This document shows positions 1-8,574 of a stretch of 64,000 nucleotides of DNA, piece after piece. The notes below the pieces were generated by a model that was not told the origin of the DNA, did no database searches, and worked only from the letters and a program-made list of their open reading frames with translations. The stretch comes from Achromobacter denitrificans NBRC 15125. GTDB lineage: Bacteria; Pseudomonadota; Gammaproteobacteria; Burkholderiales; Burkholderiaceae_B. The stretch spans positions 1-64,000 of the forward strand of contig NZ_BCTQ01000027.1 of NCBI RefSeq assembly GCF_001571365.1, written 5' to 3'. A program made the position numbers and the translations under genes. Each line of letters opens with the position of its first letter. Within the stretch, counting starts at the first letter, position 1.

Positions 1-43
1 GGGTACAAGTATTTTCATGGGTTTCCTATACGGTGGGCAGGCG

Positions 44-493
44 TCAGAGCCGCACTTCGGAGATGTCGTGCTGCAGCCGGTTGAGGAAATGCAGGAAGGT
101 CACGCTGTCGTCGAAGTGAAAGCTCTTCATCGCTTGCCTGTAGAACTCGTAGATGCTGGGTTGAATCTCATCCCAGAAGCGCTGGCCGGCCGGCAGCAGA
201 ATGACGACGCGCGCGCGCCGGTCGTTCTTGTCGGGTACCCGGCGCACGTGGCCCTCGCGTTCCAGGCGCTTGAGCACGCCGTCCAGGCTTTGCCGGCTGA
301 CGACGAGATAGTCGGCAAGTTCGCCGAATGTCATACCCTCAGCCGCTTGCGGCCGCGTCAGCGCGCCCAGCACGGCCCACTGCACCGTGCTGATGCCGAG
401 TTCGTTGCTCGCCTGGCGCTGCAGCGAATTGCCCAGTTGGAACAAGCGGAAGAACAACCGATTGTGGATCTCGGCGCCTGATTTGTTTGCCAC
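44..493 (-). CDS. MarR family transcriptional regulator
   Basis: A 149-residue winged-helix protein. The centre (about residues 35-100) has the MarR layout: a helix-turn-helix around FGELADYLVVSRQSLDGVLK followed by the beta-wing motif DKNDRRARVV, where the DxRxxx residues normally touch the DNA minor groove. The flanking helices should form the dimer interface. It reads in the same direction as the enoyl-CoA hydratase whose stop codon lies 66 bases upstream, so it is probably the last gene of the left-reading CoA operon. It would then respond to an aromatic acid or CoA-thioester intermediate, which is inference. The length is normal for the family. Confidence 0.85.
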   Translation of the reverse strand: MANKSGAEIHNRLFFRLFQLGNSLQRQASNELGISTVQWAVLGALTRPQAAEGMTFGELADYLVVSRQSLDGVLKRLEREGHVRRVPDKNDRRARVVILLPAGQRFWDEIQPSIYEFYRQAMKSFHFDDSVTFLHFLNRLQHDISEVRL

Positions 494-559
494 GATGTTG
501 TCGCCCTTGCAACAGATGAATGGTAGCGAGATTAACTCATGGCCTTGCCGGAAAACCTC

Positions 560-1369
560 TCAAAAGGGCGTTTCGACGGGGAACTGGGCAGGCCGCTTCT
601 GCAGGAAGGCATCCATGCCTTCCTTGCCTTCGGGGCTGGCCATGCCGATGAATTCCATTGCCAGCGAGGCGTCGAAGATCGGGCCGGCCTGGCGCAACCA
701 GTTGTTGAGCGCGTGCTTGGTCCAGCGGATCGCGCCCGGCGCGCCGTCGGCCAGGCGGGATGCCAGTTCGACGGCCTTGGCCTCGACTTCCGAGTCGTCC
801 AGCGCCAGGGAGATGAGGTTCATGCGTTCGGCTTCTTCGCCCGTGAAGCTGTCGGCGGTCAGCAGGTAGTACTTCGCCTTGGCCATGCCGCACAGCAGGG
901 GCCAGATGATGGTGGCGTGGTCGCCGGCGGCCACGCCGATCTTCATGTGCCCGTCGGAAAAGCGGGCGTCCTTGGATGCGATCGAGATGTCGGCGAGGAC
1001 CACGCAAGCGAGGCCGGCGCCGACCGCCCACCCGCGCGCCGCGCTCACGATGGGCTTGGAACAATTGATCATGCCGTAGACGATGTCGCGCGCTTCCTTC
1101 ATCGTCTGCATGCGGGTGTCATAGTCGTCGGCGCCATGGCGTTCATGGTTGAGGTCGCCGCCGGCCGAGAAGGTCCGGCCTTCGCCGGTCAGCAGAATCG
1201 CCGAGACCGTCGGGTCGGCGTCCACGTCTTTCCAGATTTGCGAGACTTCGCGGTGCATGGCTGCGTCCATGGCGCCCATCTTGAGCGGCGAGGCCAACGT
1301 GATGCGCAGTACGCGAGGGTGCGGCCGGTCGAACTTGAGCCGGGTATAAGAGGCGTAACGGTCGTTCAT
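560..1369 (-). CDS. Crotonase-fold (enoyl-CoA hydratase/isomerase) protein lacking both canonical glutamates
   Basis: A 269-residue crotonase-superfamily protein. The oxyanion-hole segments are recognisable: the FSAGGDLN region (about 67-74) and GWAVGAGLA (113-121). In ordinary enoyl-CoA hydratases a Glu follows the second GGG segment and another lies in a PE motif. Here these positions are Ala121 and His141 (DGHMKIG), so it should not be assumed to be a simple hydratase. The start was chosen at the ATG at 1369 because CAGGAA precedes it at good spacing. A longer open frame continues upstream into the preceding gene without a site. It lies 94 bases downstream of the FadH-like gene and reads with it. 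Confidence 0.85.
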   Translation of the reverse strand: MNDRYASYTRLKFDRPHPRVLRITLASPLKMGAMDAAMHREVSQIWKDVDADPTVSAILLTGEGRTFSAGGDLNHERHGADDYDTRMQTMKEARDIVYGMINCSKPIVSAARGWAVGAGLACVVLADISIASKDARFSDGHMKIGVAAGDHATIIWPLLCGMAKAKYYLLTADSFTGEEAERMNLISLALDDSEVEAKAVELASRLADGAPGAIRWTKHALNNWLRQAGPIFDASLAMEFIGMASPEGKEGMDAFLQKRPAQFPVETPF

Positions 1370-1463
1370 GGTTTGCGATTCCTGTAGTGAGGTGATGAGC
1401 TGCCGCGATGAGCCTGCGGCGAAATCGTGACGGGAGTGTTCCCCGCGAAAAGCGATAGGTCGT

Positions 1464-3482
1464 TCAGAAGGCATGGGCCAGTTGCAGCGCTTCCGCGATG
1501 GCGCGCGCGGCATCGAGTTCGGTGGCAAACCGTGCGCCGCCTATGGTTTCGATGCGCATGCCGGACCCGGCCAGGGCCAGGCTCAGTTCGTCCTGCGCGA
1601 TCTGGCCCGCACAGACGATGATGTCGTCCACTGGCAACACCTCCGTGACGCCATCGCAGGAGTATGTGAGGCCCGCGTCGTCGATGCGGTGATAGGTGGC
1701 GCCAGGAATCATCCGGACGCCGCCGCGCCGCAGGCGGGTCTTGAGGATCCAGCCGGTGCTCTTGCCAAGACGCGCGCCCGGCTTGTCGCGGCTACGCTGC
1801 AACATGTGGATGACGCGCCGCGGCGCACGTTCCGCGATGTCCTTCACGCCGCCGGGGCTTTGCAAGGACGGGTCGATGCCCCAGTGCCGCCGGAACCGCT
1901 CGGGCGATAGCGATTCCTCGGTGTCGCCCAGGAGGAACTCGGCGGTATCGAAAGCGATGCCTCCGCCACCGATGATGGCCACGCGCGCGCCAACGCTGCG
2001 GCGTCCCGACAGGACTTCGTCGTAAAGGGCGACTTTCGGGTGGTCGATGCCCTCTATGTCGGGCAGGCGCGGGGTCACGCCGGTGGCCACGACGACGGTG
2101 TCATATCCTGCCGCCCGAAGTTCCGCCGCCTTGATCCGGCGGCCCAGCGTGACGGGTACGCGCAGTTCAGAGAGCCGGGCCTGAAAGTACCGCAGCGTTT
2201 CGTTGAACTCGCTCTTTCCCGGGATGCGGCGGGCCAGGTTGAGCAAGCCGCCCAAGACCTGCCCGGCCTCGTACAGCGCGACGTCGTGGCCGCGTTCGGC
2301 CGCATAGACGGCGAACGCCATGCCGGCGGCGCCGCCGCCCGCGACCGCGATGCGGCGCGGTGTCGCCGCCCGGCCCGGCGGGTAGTCCAGTTCGCGGCCA
2401 GCGCGGGGGTTGACTAGGCACGATGCCGCGCGTTCGGTGAAGATATGGTCCAGGCACGCCTGGTTGCAGGCGACGCAGCTGTTGATCAGGTCGGGGCGGC
2501 CCTTGCGTGTCTTGACCGCGAATTCGGGGTCGGCTAGCAGCGGTCTCGCCATCGACACGAAGTCGGCGTCGCCGCTTGCCAGCAGGCGTTCGCCGACCTC
2601 AGGGGTGCTGATGCGGTTGGAGGCGATGACAGGAATGGCGACCGCGCGCTTGATGTTGCTGACGGCGAAATCCCACGCGGCCCGCGGCACGGACGCGGCG
2701 ATGGTGGGGATGGCCGACTCGTGCCAGCCGACACCGGTATTGAGCATGTCGACGCCGGCTTGCTGCAGGCGCAGCGCCAGCTGCGCGGTCTCCGCGCCCG
2801 TCAGACCGTTTTCCACCAGGTCTATAGCGGAGATCCGATAAATGAGCAGGAACCGGGCGCCGACGGCAGCGCGCACGGCGGCGACAGTCTCCAAGGGCAG
2901 GCGGATGCGATTTTCGAAGCTGCCGCCGTAGGCGTCGCTGCGGGTGTTGGTGCACGGGCTGATGAACTCGTTGAGCAGATAGCCCTCGGAGCCCATGATC
3001 TCCACGCCGTCGTAGTTCGCTTCCTGCGCAAGCCTGGCGCTGCGGGCGATCGCCAGCACGGTCTGCGCGATGCCTTCGGGCGTCAGGGCGCGGGGGGTGT
3101 GGCGATTGATGGGCGCGCGCTGTTCCGTGGGGCCGACGCACAGGGGGTGCTTGGCGTAGCGTCCCGCGTGCAGGATCTGCAGCACGATCCTGCCGCCTTC
3201 CTCGTGCACGGCCCGCGTGATGGCCTGGTGGGGCGCCAACTGTTCGGGATGCTCCAGCACGGGCGCGTCTTCCTCCATGCGGCCCGCCAGGTTCGGCGCG
3301 TATCCCCCGGTGAGGATCAGGCCGACTTCGCCGCGCGCGCGTTCGCGGAAGAACTGCACCTGCCGTGCCAATGGCTGGTCCAGGGTCTCGATGCGGGTGT
3401 GCATGGCGCCCATGACCATGCGGTTGCGCAGCGTGAGGAAGCCAAAGTCGTAGGGCTCAAGCAGGTTGGGGTATGTGTGCAT
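1464..3482 (-). CDS. FadH-like NADH:flavin oxidoreductase (2,4-dienoyl-CoA reductase type)
   Basis: A 672-residue protein of the old yellow enzyme plus disulfide-oxidoreductase type. Residues 1-330 form an FMN barrel with the FadH catalytic pair, Tyr168 in SEGYLLNEF and His254 in GWHESAIPT. A 4Fe-4S cluster motif follows at Cys336, Cys339, Cys343 and Cys355. A Rossmann FAD domain begins near residue 375 (VAGGGAAGMAFA) and an NAD(P) domain contains AIIGGGGIAFDTAEF. Members reduce dienoyl-CoA or other conjugated substrates using NAD(P)H through 4Fe-4S, FAD and FMN. The full length and intact motifs suggest an active enzyme. It is co-directional with the two crotonases, consistent with handling unsaturated acyl-CoA intermediates. 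Confidence 0.9.
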   Translation of the reverse strand: MHTYPNLLEPYDFGFLTLRNRMVMGAMHTRIETLDQPLARQVQFFRERARGEVGLILTGGYAPNLAGRMEEDAPVLEHPEQLAPHQAITRAVHEEGGRIVLQILHAGRYAKHPLCVGPTEQRAPINRHTPRALTPEGIAQTVLAIARSARLAQEANYDGVEIMGSEGYLLNEFISPCTNTRSDAYGGSFENRIRLPLETVAAVRAAVGARFLLIYRISAIDLVENGLTGAETAQLALRLQQAGVDMLNTGVGWHESAIPTIAASVPRAAWDFAVSNIKRAVAIPVIASNRISTPEVGERLLASGDADFVSMARPLLADPEFAVKTRKGRPDLINSCVACNQACLDHIFTERAASCLVNPRAGRELDYPPGRAATPRRIAVAGGGAAGMAFAVYAAERGHDVALYEAGQVLGGLLNLARRIPGKSEFNETLRYFQARLSELRVPVTLGRRIKAAELRAAGYDTVVVATGVTPRLPDIEGIDHPKVALYDEVLSGRRSVGARVAIIGGGGIAFDTAEFLLGDTEESLSPERFRRHWGIDPSLQSPGGVKDIAERAPRRVIHMLQRSRDKPGARLGKSTGWILKTRLRRGGVRMIPGATYHRIDDAGLTYSCDGVTEVLPVDDIIVCAGQIAQDELSLALAGSGMRIETIGGARFATELDAARAIAEALQLAHAF

Positions 3483-3525
3483 GGTTCACCCGGGGATAGG
3501 CTGGGGACGGATGGGAGGGCGCGGA

Positions 3526-4296
3526 TCAACTGCCGGTGAACGCGGCGGGCCGCTTTTCCAGGAAGGCCGCGATACCCTCGGCTGCGTCGCACGATTGCGC
3601 GCACAGCGCGAACATGTCGGCTTCGATGGCCAGGCCTGGCGCCAGCGTGCCGTCGAAGCCGCGCCGCATGGCCTCGCGCGCCATGGTAATTGCCACTTTG
3701 CTGTGTCCGATCATGGGCGCCAGGAATGCGCACCCCAGGTCCGCGGGATCGCCGTCCGCCACGATGCGGTTCACCAGCCCGATTTGCAGCGCTTCCTCGG
3801 CGCCGGCGGCCCTGCCCGAGAGAATCAACTCCGCCGCGCGGGCCTCGCCGATCAGGCGCGGCAGGCGCTGGGTGCCGCCATAGCCGGGAATGAGGCCCAG
3901 CTTGACCTCGGGCAGAGCCATTCTGGCCTTGGCGGTGGCGATGCGGAAAGTACAGGCGAGCGCCAGTTCCAGTCCGCCGCCGAATGCAACGCCGTGTATG
4001 ACCGCCACGCTGGGCAGGGCTGATTGCTGGATGCGGACGAAGAGGGCCTGGGCCTGGGCGACATTGCCGCGGTGCGCGGCGGGCTCGCGGGCCTGGAGTT
4101 GCGCAATGTCCGCGCCGGCGCACAGCGCCTTGTCTCCTGCCCCCGTGAACACCATGGCGCGGGAGCCGGAAGCTTCGGCCTCGTCCAGCGCCGCGCGCAG
4201 GTCGGCAAGCATCTGATCGTTCAGCGCATTGAGCGCCTGGGGGCGGTTCAACTCGATCACGGCCACTTGGTCGCGGAACGTCATCGCTACAGTCAT
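3526..4296 (-). CDS. Enoyl-CoA hydratase (crotonase family)
   Basis: A 256-residue classical enoyl-CoA hydratase that adds water to trans-2-enoyl-CoA. The oxyanion loops are CAGADI (59-64) and GVAFGGG (102-108). Both catalytic glutamates are present, Glu110 in GGLELALAC and Glu130 in LPEVKLG, followed by the family motif PGYGGTQRLPRL. The start at 4296 follows GGAGACAAGC. An open frame extends 29 codons further upstream but has no ribosome site and runs into the promoter region. It is the first gene of the left-reading operon (this gene, FadH-like, second crotonase, MarR). The promoter-proximal repeat operator at 4396-4420 lies about 100 bases upstream. Confidence 0.92.
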   Translation of the reverse strand: MTVAMTFRDQVAVIELNRPQALNALNDQMLADLRAALDEAEASGSRAMVFTGAGDKALCAGADIAQLQAREPAAHRGNVAQAQALFVRIQQSALPSVAVIHGVAFGGGLELALACTFRIATAKARMALPEVKLGLIPGYGGTQRLPRLIGEARAAELILSGRAAGAEEALQIGLVNRIVADGDPADLGCAFLAPMIGHSKVAITMAREAMRRGFDGTLAPGLAIEADMFALCAQSCDAAEGIAAFLEKRPAAFTGS

Positions 4297-4364
4297 GCTT
4301 GTCTCCGTTTCTGAATTTATATCAACATCATGATTCAAATTCGGAGCGCTTGTAAAGGAAAAAT

Positions 4365-4420
4365 TTGCTCTCATGATGGTCACTCACATATAATTATGAA
4401 CATCGTTCACAAATATGAAC
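4365..4420 (+). promoter_or_regulatory. Promoter plus triple half-site operator upstream of the Bug receptor gene (site A)
   Basis: A -35-like TTGCTC (4365-4370) is followed after 18 bases by a perfect TATAAT (4389-4394). One base later comes ATGAAC-ATC-GTTCAC-AAAT-ATGAAC (4396-4420), three alternating half-sites with 3- and 4-base spacers. The same element sits in the same place after the -10 box at 5617-5641 and, on the other strand, at 14135-14111. Transcription would start inside the operator, so repression is expected. The IclR protein at 11663 is the likeliest binder, which is inference. Confidence 0.7.
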
Positions 4421-4495
4421 GAAAAGCGGAGGGGCGGATGGCGCCGGACAAAGGGTGCGTCCGGCCTGAAGCGCCCGCATACAGAGGAGACAACC

Positions 4496-5467
4496 ATGAA
4501 GCTATTGCGCACATTGGCGGCCGCGCTCGCCAGCAGTCTGATCCTGGGTCCGGCGGCCGCCGCCCAGCCAGCCTTTCCCGCCAAGCCCGTCCGGGTCATT
4601 GTGCCGTTCGCGCCGGGCGGCGCCACCGACCAGGTCGCGCGCTTGTTGGCGGCGCAGGTGTCCGGCGAGCTGGGCGTGCCCGTGGTGGTGGAGAATCGTC
4701 CGGGCGCCAATGGCAACATCGGCGCGGAGGCCGTTGCGCAGGCGGCGCCCGACGGCTACACGCTCCTGCACAGCACGTCCGCGCTGGGCTTCACGGCCGC
4801 ATTCGGCCAGAAGGTCTCGTACAGCCTGGACAAGAACCTGGCCCCTGTTTCCCTGCTGATCGATCAGCCTTTGCTGGTGATGGCGAGCAATCCGCTGGAA
4901 GTGGCGGACGTGCAGGAGCTGAAGGCATATGCCCGCAAGAATCCCGGCAAGCTGAACTACGGCTCGTCCGGCACTGGCAACCTGACGCATCTGGCCATGT
5001 TCGTGCTGCTGCAGGCTGCGGGAATAGAGGCGACGCACATTCCCTACAAGGGAGGCGCGGGAGCCTTTCCCGACTTCATCGCCGGCCGTCTCGACCTGTT
5101 TGCGGATCCCATTAACTCGGCCTATCCCTATGTCCGCGACGGACGGGTCAAGGCACTGGTGGTGACCGGCAAGGACCGTTCGCATCTGCTGCCCGACGTT
5201 CCCACCGCTTCGGAGGCGATTCTGCCCGGATTCCAGATGGGCGCCTGGCAAGCCTTGATGGCGCCTGCGGGAACGCCGCCGGAGATCATCGCCCGGTTGA
5301 ATCAGGCCTATGTGAAGGCGTTGAACGACCCCAAGGTGGCTGCCCAGCTGGCAGCACAGGGAGCGGTGCCCAAGGCGACGTCGCCGCAAGAGTTCCGGGA
5401 TTTCCTGCAGGCCGAAATCGCGCGCTGGAAAGGGGTGGTGCAAACCTCAGGCATCAAGCTGGACTAG
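4496..5467 (+). CDS. Bug-family tripartite tricarboxylate transporter receptor
   Basis: A 323-residue periplasmic solute-binding protein with a Sec signal peptide ending near residue 25 (LGPAAAAQPAFP). Family motifs are PVRVIVPFAPGGATDQVAR, VENRPGANGNIGAE and LNYGSSGTGNLTHLA. These proteins bind carboxylates in the periplasm; most work with a TctAB membrane pair, but no such pair is in this window, so the partner must be elsewhere. The start at 4496 was chosen because AGGAGA precedes it and the signal peptide follows. The longer frame from 4415 has neither and overlaps operator site A. It lies between the two operons of the CoA-thioester locus, which suggests it imports the pathway substrate. 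Confidence 0.92.
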   Translation: MKLLRTLAAALASSLILGPAAAAQPAFPAKPVRVIVPFAPGGATDQVARLLAAQVSGELGVPVVVENRPGANGNIGAEAVAQAAPDGYTLLHSTSALGFTAAFGQKVSYSLDKNLAPVSLLIDQPLLVMASNPLEVADVQELKAYARKNPGKLNYGSSGTGNLTHLAMFVLLQAAGIEATHIPYKGGAGAFPDFIAGRLDLFADPINSAYPYVRDGRVKALVVTGKDRSHLLPDVPTASEAILPGFQMGAWQALMAPAGTPPEIIARLNQAYVKALNDPKVAAQLAAQGAVPKATSPQEFRDFLQAEIARWKGVVQTSGIKLD

Positions 5468-5532
5468 CGTTCCGAGCGCGTCGGCGGCGCAGGGGAAAAC
5501 ACCTGATTCCTCCGTCCTCAACCCATAAGTTC

Positions 5533-5566
5533 GCTCAAATACATCATGATATTGATGTATTTGAGC
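5533..5566. repeat. Perfect 14-bp inverted repeat in AT-rich spacer
   Basis: GCTCAAATACATCA (5533-5546) and its exact reverse complement (5553-5566) are separated by TGATAT. It lies 66 bases after the Bug receptor stop and just before promoter B. No T-run follows on either strand, so a simple intrinsic terminator is doubtful. An operator, or a hairpin ending the receptor transcript, are both possible. Confidence 0.6.
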
Positions 5567-5586
5567 AATAAAGAACCAAATTTAAA

Positions 5587-5642
5587 TTGTGCGCCGACAT
5601 CTCGATATATAAAATAATAAACGACATTCATAAATATGAACG
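5587..5642 (+). promoter_or_regulatory. Promoter plus triple half-site operator upstream of the CoA-transferase operon (site B)
   Basis: TTGTGC (5587-5592), 17 bases, then TAAAAT (5610-5615) form a good sigma-70 promoter. One base later comes ATAAAC-GAC-ATTCAT-AAAT-ATGAAC (5617-5641), with the same half-site order and spacers as site A. The element ends 24 bases before the CoA-transferase start codon, so it should cover the transcription start and act as a repressor site. Confidence 0.7.
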
Positions 5643-5665
5643 AAATCAACCTTGAGGCAACGCAT

Positions 5666-6928
5666 ATGGCTGGATCTCTTTCCCACTTGCGCGTCCTGGA
5701 CCTGACCCGTGTGCTGGCAGGGCCCTGGTGCACGCAAATGCTGGCCGACCTGGGAGCCGACGTCATCAAGGTGGAGCGTCCGGTGCTGGGGGACGATACC
5801 CGGCATTGGGGGCCGCCCTGGATCGAGAATGACAACGGCGAGCGCGTGGGCGATTCCGCCTACTTCACGTCAGCCAACCGCAACAAGCGGTCTGTCGCCA
5901 TCGATATTGCGACACCGCGAGGACAGGAGCTGGTGCGCGAGCTCGCGAGTCAGTGCGACGTGCTGGTGGAGAACTACAAGGTCGGCGACTTGGCCCGCTA
6001 TGGTCTTTCCTACGCAGATTTGGGGGCGCTGAATCCACGCCTGGTCTATTGCTCCATCACCGGCTACGGGCAGGACGGTCCATGTGCGCACCTGCCCGGC
6101 TACGACTTCATCTTCCAGGGCGAAGGCGGGCTCATGAGCATCACCGGCGAACGCGACGACAAGCCTGGCGGCGGTCCGATGAAATCAGCCATAGCGGTCG
6201 CGGACGTGCTGACCGGACTGAACGCCACCATCGGCATACTTTCAGCCATCGAGAGCCGGCACGCCACTGGGGCAGGCCAGCACATCGACGTCGCCCTGCT
6301 GGATACGGTCGTCAACTTCGGCGCCAACCAGATCGCCAGCTACTTCGCCAGCGGCGCGATTCCCCGCCGCTGGGGCAATGAACATCCCAACCTCGCGCCG
6401 TATCAGACATTTCCCACCGCCGACGGACACATCATCATCGGCTGCGGCAACGATGGCCAGTTCCGCAGATTGTGCGAGCTGATCGGCCTGCCTGAACTGT
6501 CCCGGGATCCGCGTTTCCTGGACATGCCCGGCCGAAACGTCAACCGCGCCGCCCTGGTTGGCGCGCTGGAAGGGATGTTCCGGACGCAACCGTCCCGGCA
6601 TTGGCTAGATCTGCTGGTCGATTCAGAAGTTCCGAACGGCTCGATCAACAACTATGCGCAGGTGTTCGAGCATCCGCAGGTGATACATCGCGGCCTGCGC
6701 GTGGACATGCCGCACCCAGGGGGCGCGACGGTCGGCATGGTGGCCAATCCCATTCGCCTGTCGGGCACGCCGGTGGCGTACCGATACCCGCCCCCGTTGC
6801 GTGGACAACACACCGCCGAGGTGCTCGCGTCATTGCTCAACAAGTCCGACGCCGACATCAAAGCGTTGGAAGCAACACGAATCATCGAGATCAGGAAAAT
6901 CCCATGCGCGACAGCCAATACGCTTTGA
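5666..6928 (+). CDS. CaiB/BaiF family III CoA-transferase
   Basis: A 420-residue family III CoA-transferase, expected to move CoA between acyl-CoA and a free acid in the cytoplasm. The N-terminus has the motif LDLTRVLAGPWCTQMLADLGAD. The catalytic aspartate is Asp180 in AIAVADVLTG. The start at 5666 is preceded by GAGG at 5654-5657. The in-frame ATG 30 bases upstream lies inside operator site B and has no site of its own. It is the first gene of a right-reading operon that ends at the terminator at 10478. It probably activates the imported acid to its CoA thioester. Confidence 0.92.
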   Translation: MAGSLSHLRVLDLTRVLAGPWCTQMLADLGADVIKVERPVLGDDTRHWGPPWIENDNGERVGDSAYFTSANRNKRSVAIDIATPRGQELVRELASQCDVLVENYKVGDLARYGLSYADLGALNPRLVYCSITGYGQDGPCAHLPGYDFIFQGEGGLMSITGERDDKPGGGPMKSAIAVADVLTGLNATIGILSAIESRHATGAGQHIDVALLDTVVNFGANQIASYFASGAIPRRWGNEHPNLAPYQTFPTADGHIIIGCGNDGQFRRLCELIGLPELSRDPRFLDMPGRNVNRAALVGALEGMFRTQPSRHWLDLLVDSEVPNGSINNYAQVFEHPQVIHRGLRVDMPHPGGATVGMVANPIRLSGTPVAYRYPPPLRGQHTAEVLASLLNKSDADIKALEATRIIEIRKIPCATANTL

Positions 6929-8058
6929 ACGAAGACCAGCTGCAGATACAGGATCTCATCAGGCGAGTGGCGCGCGAGAAGGTCGCGCCCCGGGCCAACG
7001 AGATCGACGGCACGGCCGAGTATCCCCATGACATGTATGCGCTGCTCAAGGAATTGGGGCTGTTCACCCTTCCTTTCCCCGAACAATATGGCGGCGCTGG
7101 CAGCATGCTGTCGGCCTGCCTGGCGATCGAGGAGTTCGGGCGCGTTTGCTACAACACCGCGTACCTGCTGCTGGTGCAGTGGGTGCCGTTCGGCGCGATC
7201 CTGCACGGCGGCACCGAGGAGCAGAAGGCGCGGCTTCTACCGGGGCTGGCCAGCGGCGACCTGCGCGGCGCCTTCTCCACCACCGAGGCCCAGAGCGGCT
7301 CGGACGTCAGCGGCATCAAGACCCGCGCCGAGAAGACAGCGGGCGGCTTCGTCCTGAACGGCGCGAAGATCTGGTGCACCAATTCGGATATCGCGGATTT
7401 CATATTGGTGGCGGCAAAGTACCGCGAGCAGGACAAGGACGGCATCAGCCTGTTCATCGTCGAGAAAGGTACGCCGGGCCTGCAGGTCGGACGCAAGGAA
7501 GAAAAGATGGGCGCGCGCGGCGTGCCGTCTTGCCCGCTGTTTCTCGACAATGTATTCGTGCCTGACTCGAACATGCTGGGCGGCGGATTCAGGGCCGTGA
7601 TGGAGGCCTTCAACGCCAGCCGCCCGCTGATCGGGGCGCGCGGCGTCGGCTTGGCGCAGGGCGCGTTGGACCACGCAATCGAGTTTGTCTCCAACCGCAC
7701 GGCCTTCGGGCAGCAAGTCAGTGAGTTCCAGGGCGTGCGCTGGATGCTGGCCGACATGGCGATGCAGACCGAGGCGGCGCGCCAATTGGTTTATCGGGCG
7801 GCGTCGCTGGTGGACAGCGGTGCGCCCGCCGCGGCCCTGGCCCCGGTGGCGGCGATGGCGAAATGCTTCGCCAGCGACACCGCCATGAAGGTCGCGACCG
7901 ATGCCGTGCAGTTGTTCGGCGCGGCGGGAATTTCGTCGGAGTATCCAATCAATCGCTATTTCAGGGATGCCAAGGTGTTGCAGATCATCGAGGGCACCAA
8001 CCAGATCCAGCGCAACATCATTTCGAACAGCCTGTTGGGCCGTCCGAGCCGGAAGTGA
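6904..8058 (+). CDS. Acyl-CoA dehydrogenase
   Basis: A 384-residue FAD-dependent acyl-CoA dehydrogenase. The family signatures are AFSTTEAQSGSDVSGIKTRA in the middle domain and the C-terminal IIEGTNQIQRN, where Glu363 is the expected catalytic base. It introduces the alpha-beta double bond and passes electrons to electron-transfer flavoprotein. The start at 6904 overlaps the CoA-transferase by 25 bases and has CAGGAAA upstream, so the two are translationally linked. Next to a BadH-like dehydrogenase, a cyclic acyl-CoA substrate is plausible but unproven. Confidence 0.93.
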   Translation: MRDSQYALNEDQLQIQDLIRRVAREKVAPRANEIDGTAEYPHDMYALLKELGLFTLPFPEQYGGAGSMLSACLAIEEFGRVCYNTAYLLLVQWVPFGAILHGGTEEQKARLLPGLASGDLRGAFSTTEAQSGSDVSGIKTRAEKTAGGFVLNGAKIWCTNSDIADFILVAAKYREQDKDGISLFIVEKGTPGLQVGRKEEKMGARGVPSCPLFLDNVFVPDSNMLGGGFRAVMEAFNASRPLIGARGVGLAQGALDHAIEFVSNRTAFGQQVSEFQGVRWMLADMAMQTEAARQLVYRAASLVDSGAPAAALAPVAAMAKCFASDTAMKVATDAVQLFGAAGISSEYPINRYFRDAKVLQIIEGTNQIQRNIISNSLLGRPSRK

Positions 8059-8080
8059 AAACACACACAAGGAGACCGCG

Positions 8081-8560
8081 ATGAACCGCGAAGAAATCGA
8101 AACCGTAGGCGTGGGCATGTACTTCGAAGACCTGCCTATCGGACGGAAGTTCAAGACGCTGGGCCGCACCATCCAGGATGCGGATGTCTGCGCCTTCATC
8201 AATTGCATACACATGACCGAGGTGCTGTTCACGGACATGGAATTCGTCAAGAACGAATCGGATATCAAGGGCCGCTTCGCGCCGGGATCGTTCGTGTACG
8301 GCATTTCGGAAGGACTGCTGACGCAGTCGACCATGCAGAAGACCGGCTACGCCTTTCTGAACATGGAGCTGGACATCAAGGGACCGGCATTTGTCGGCGA
8401 CACCATCCACGTCGAGTGCGAAGTGATAGAGGCGCGCTTGTCCAACAGCCGCCCGGGCCGCGGCCTTGTGCGCACCTTCAACAAGGTGGTCAAGCAGGAT
8501 GGCACGGTCGTGATGACCTACACCCCGCTTCGCATGATCAAGTGCCGCAACCAAGCCTAA
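8081..8560 (+). CDS. MaoC-like hotdog protein with a degenerate catalytic dyad
   Basis: A 159-residue single hotdog domain of the MaoC type, opening with FEDLPIGRKFKTLGRTIQDADV and containing FAPGSFVYGISEGL. R-specific hydratases carry an Asp and a His five residues apart in a GDxNPxH motif. Aligning the flanking FxxxxG and TD positions puts Met45 and Phe50 there instead. Hydratase activity is therefore doubtful; a thioesterase, a binding protein or a diverged dehydratase are alternatives. AAGGAGA stands before the ATG at 8081. It lies 22 bases after the acyl-CoA dehydrogenase and 14 before the SDR, in one operon. Confidence 0.85.
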   Translation: MNREEIETVGVGMYFEDLPIGRKFKTLGRTIQDADVCAFINCIHMTEVLFTDMEFVKNESDIKGRFAPGSFVYGISEGLLTQSTMQKTGYAFLNMELDIKGPAFVGDTIHVECEVIEARLSNSRPGRGLVRTFNKVVKQDGTVVMTYTPLRMIKCRNQA

Positions 8561-8574
8561 CCAGGAGAAAAATC

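Noticed and set aside
1..43. Possible end of a gene at the left window edge
   Set aside because: Too short, and no frame shows recognisable protein sequence.
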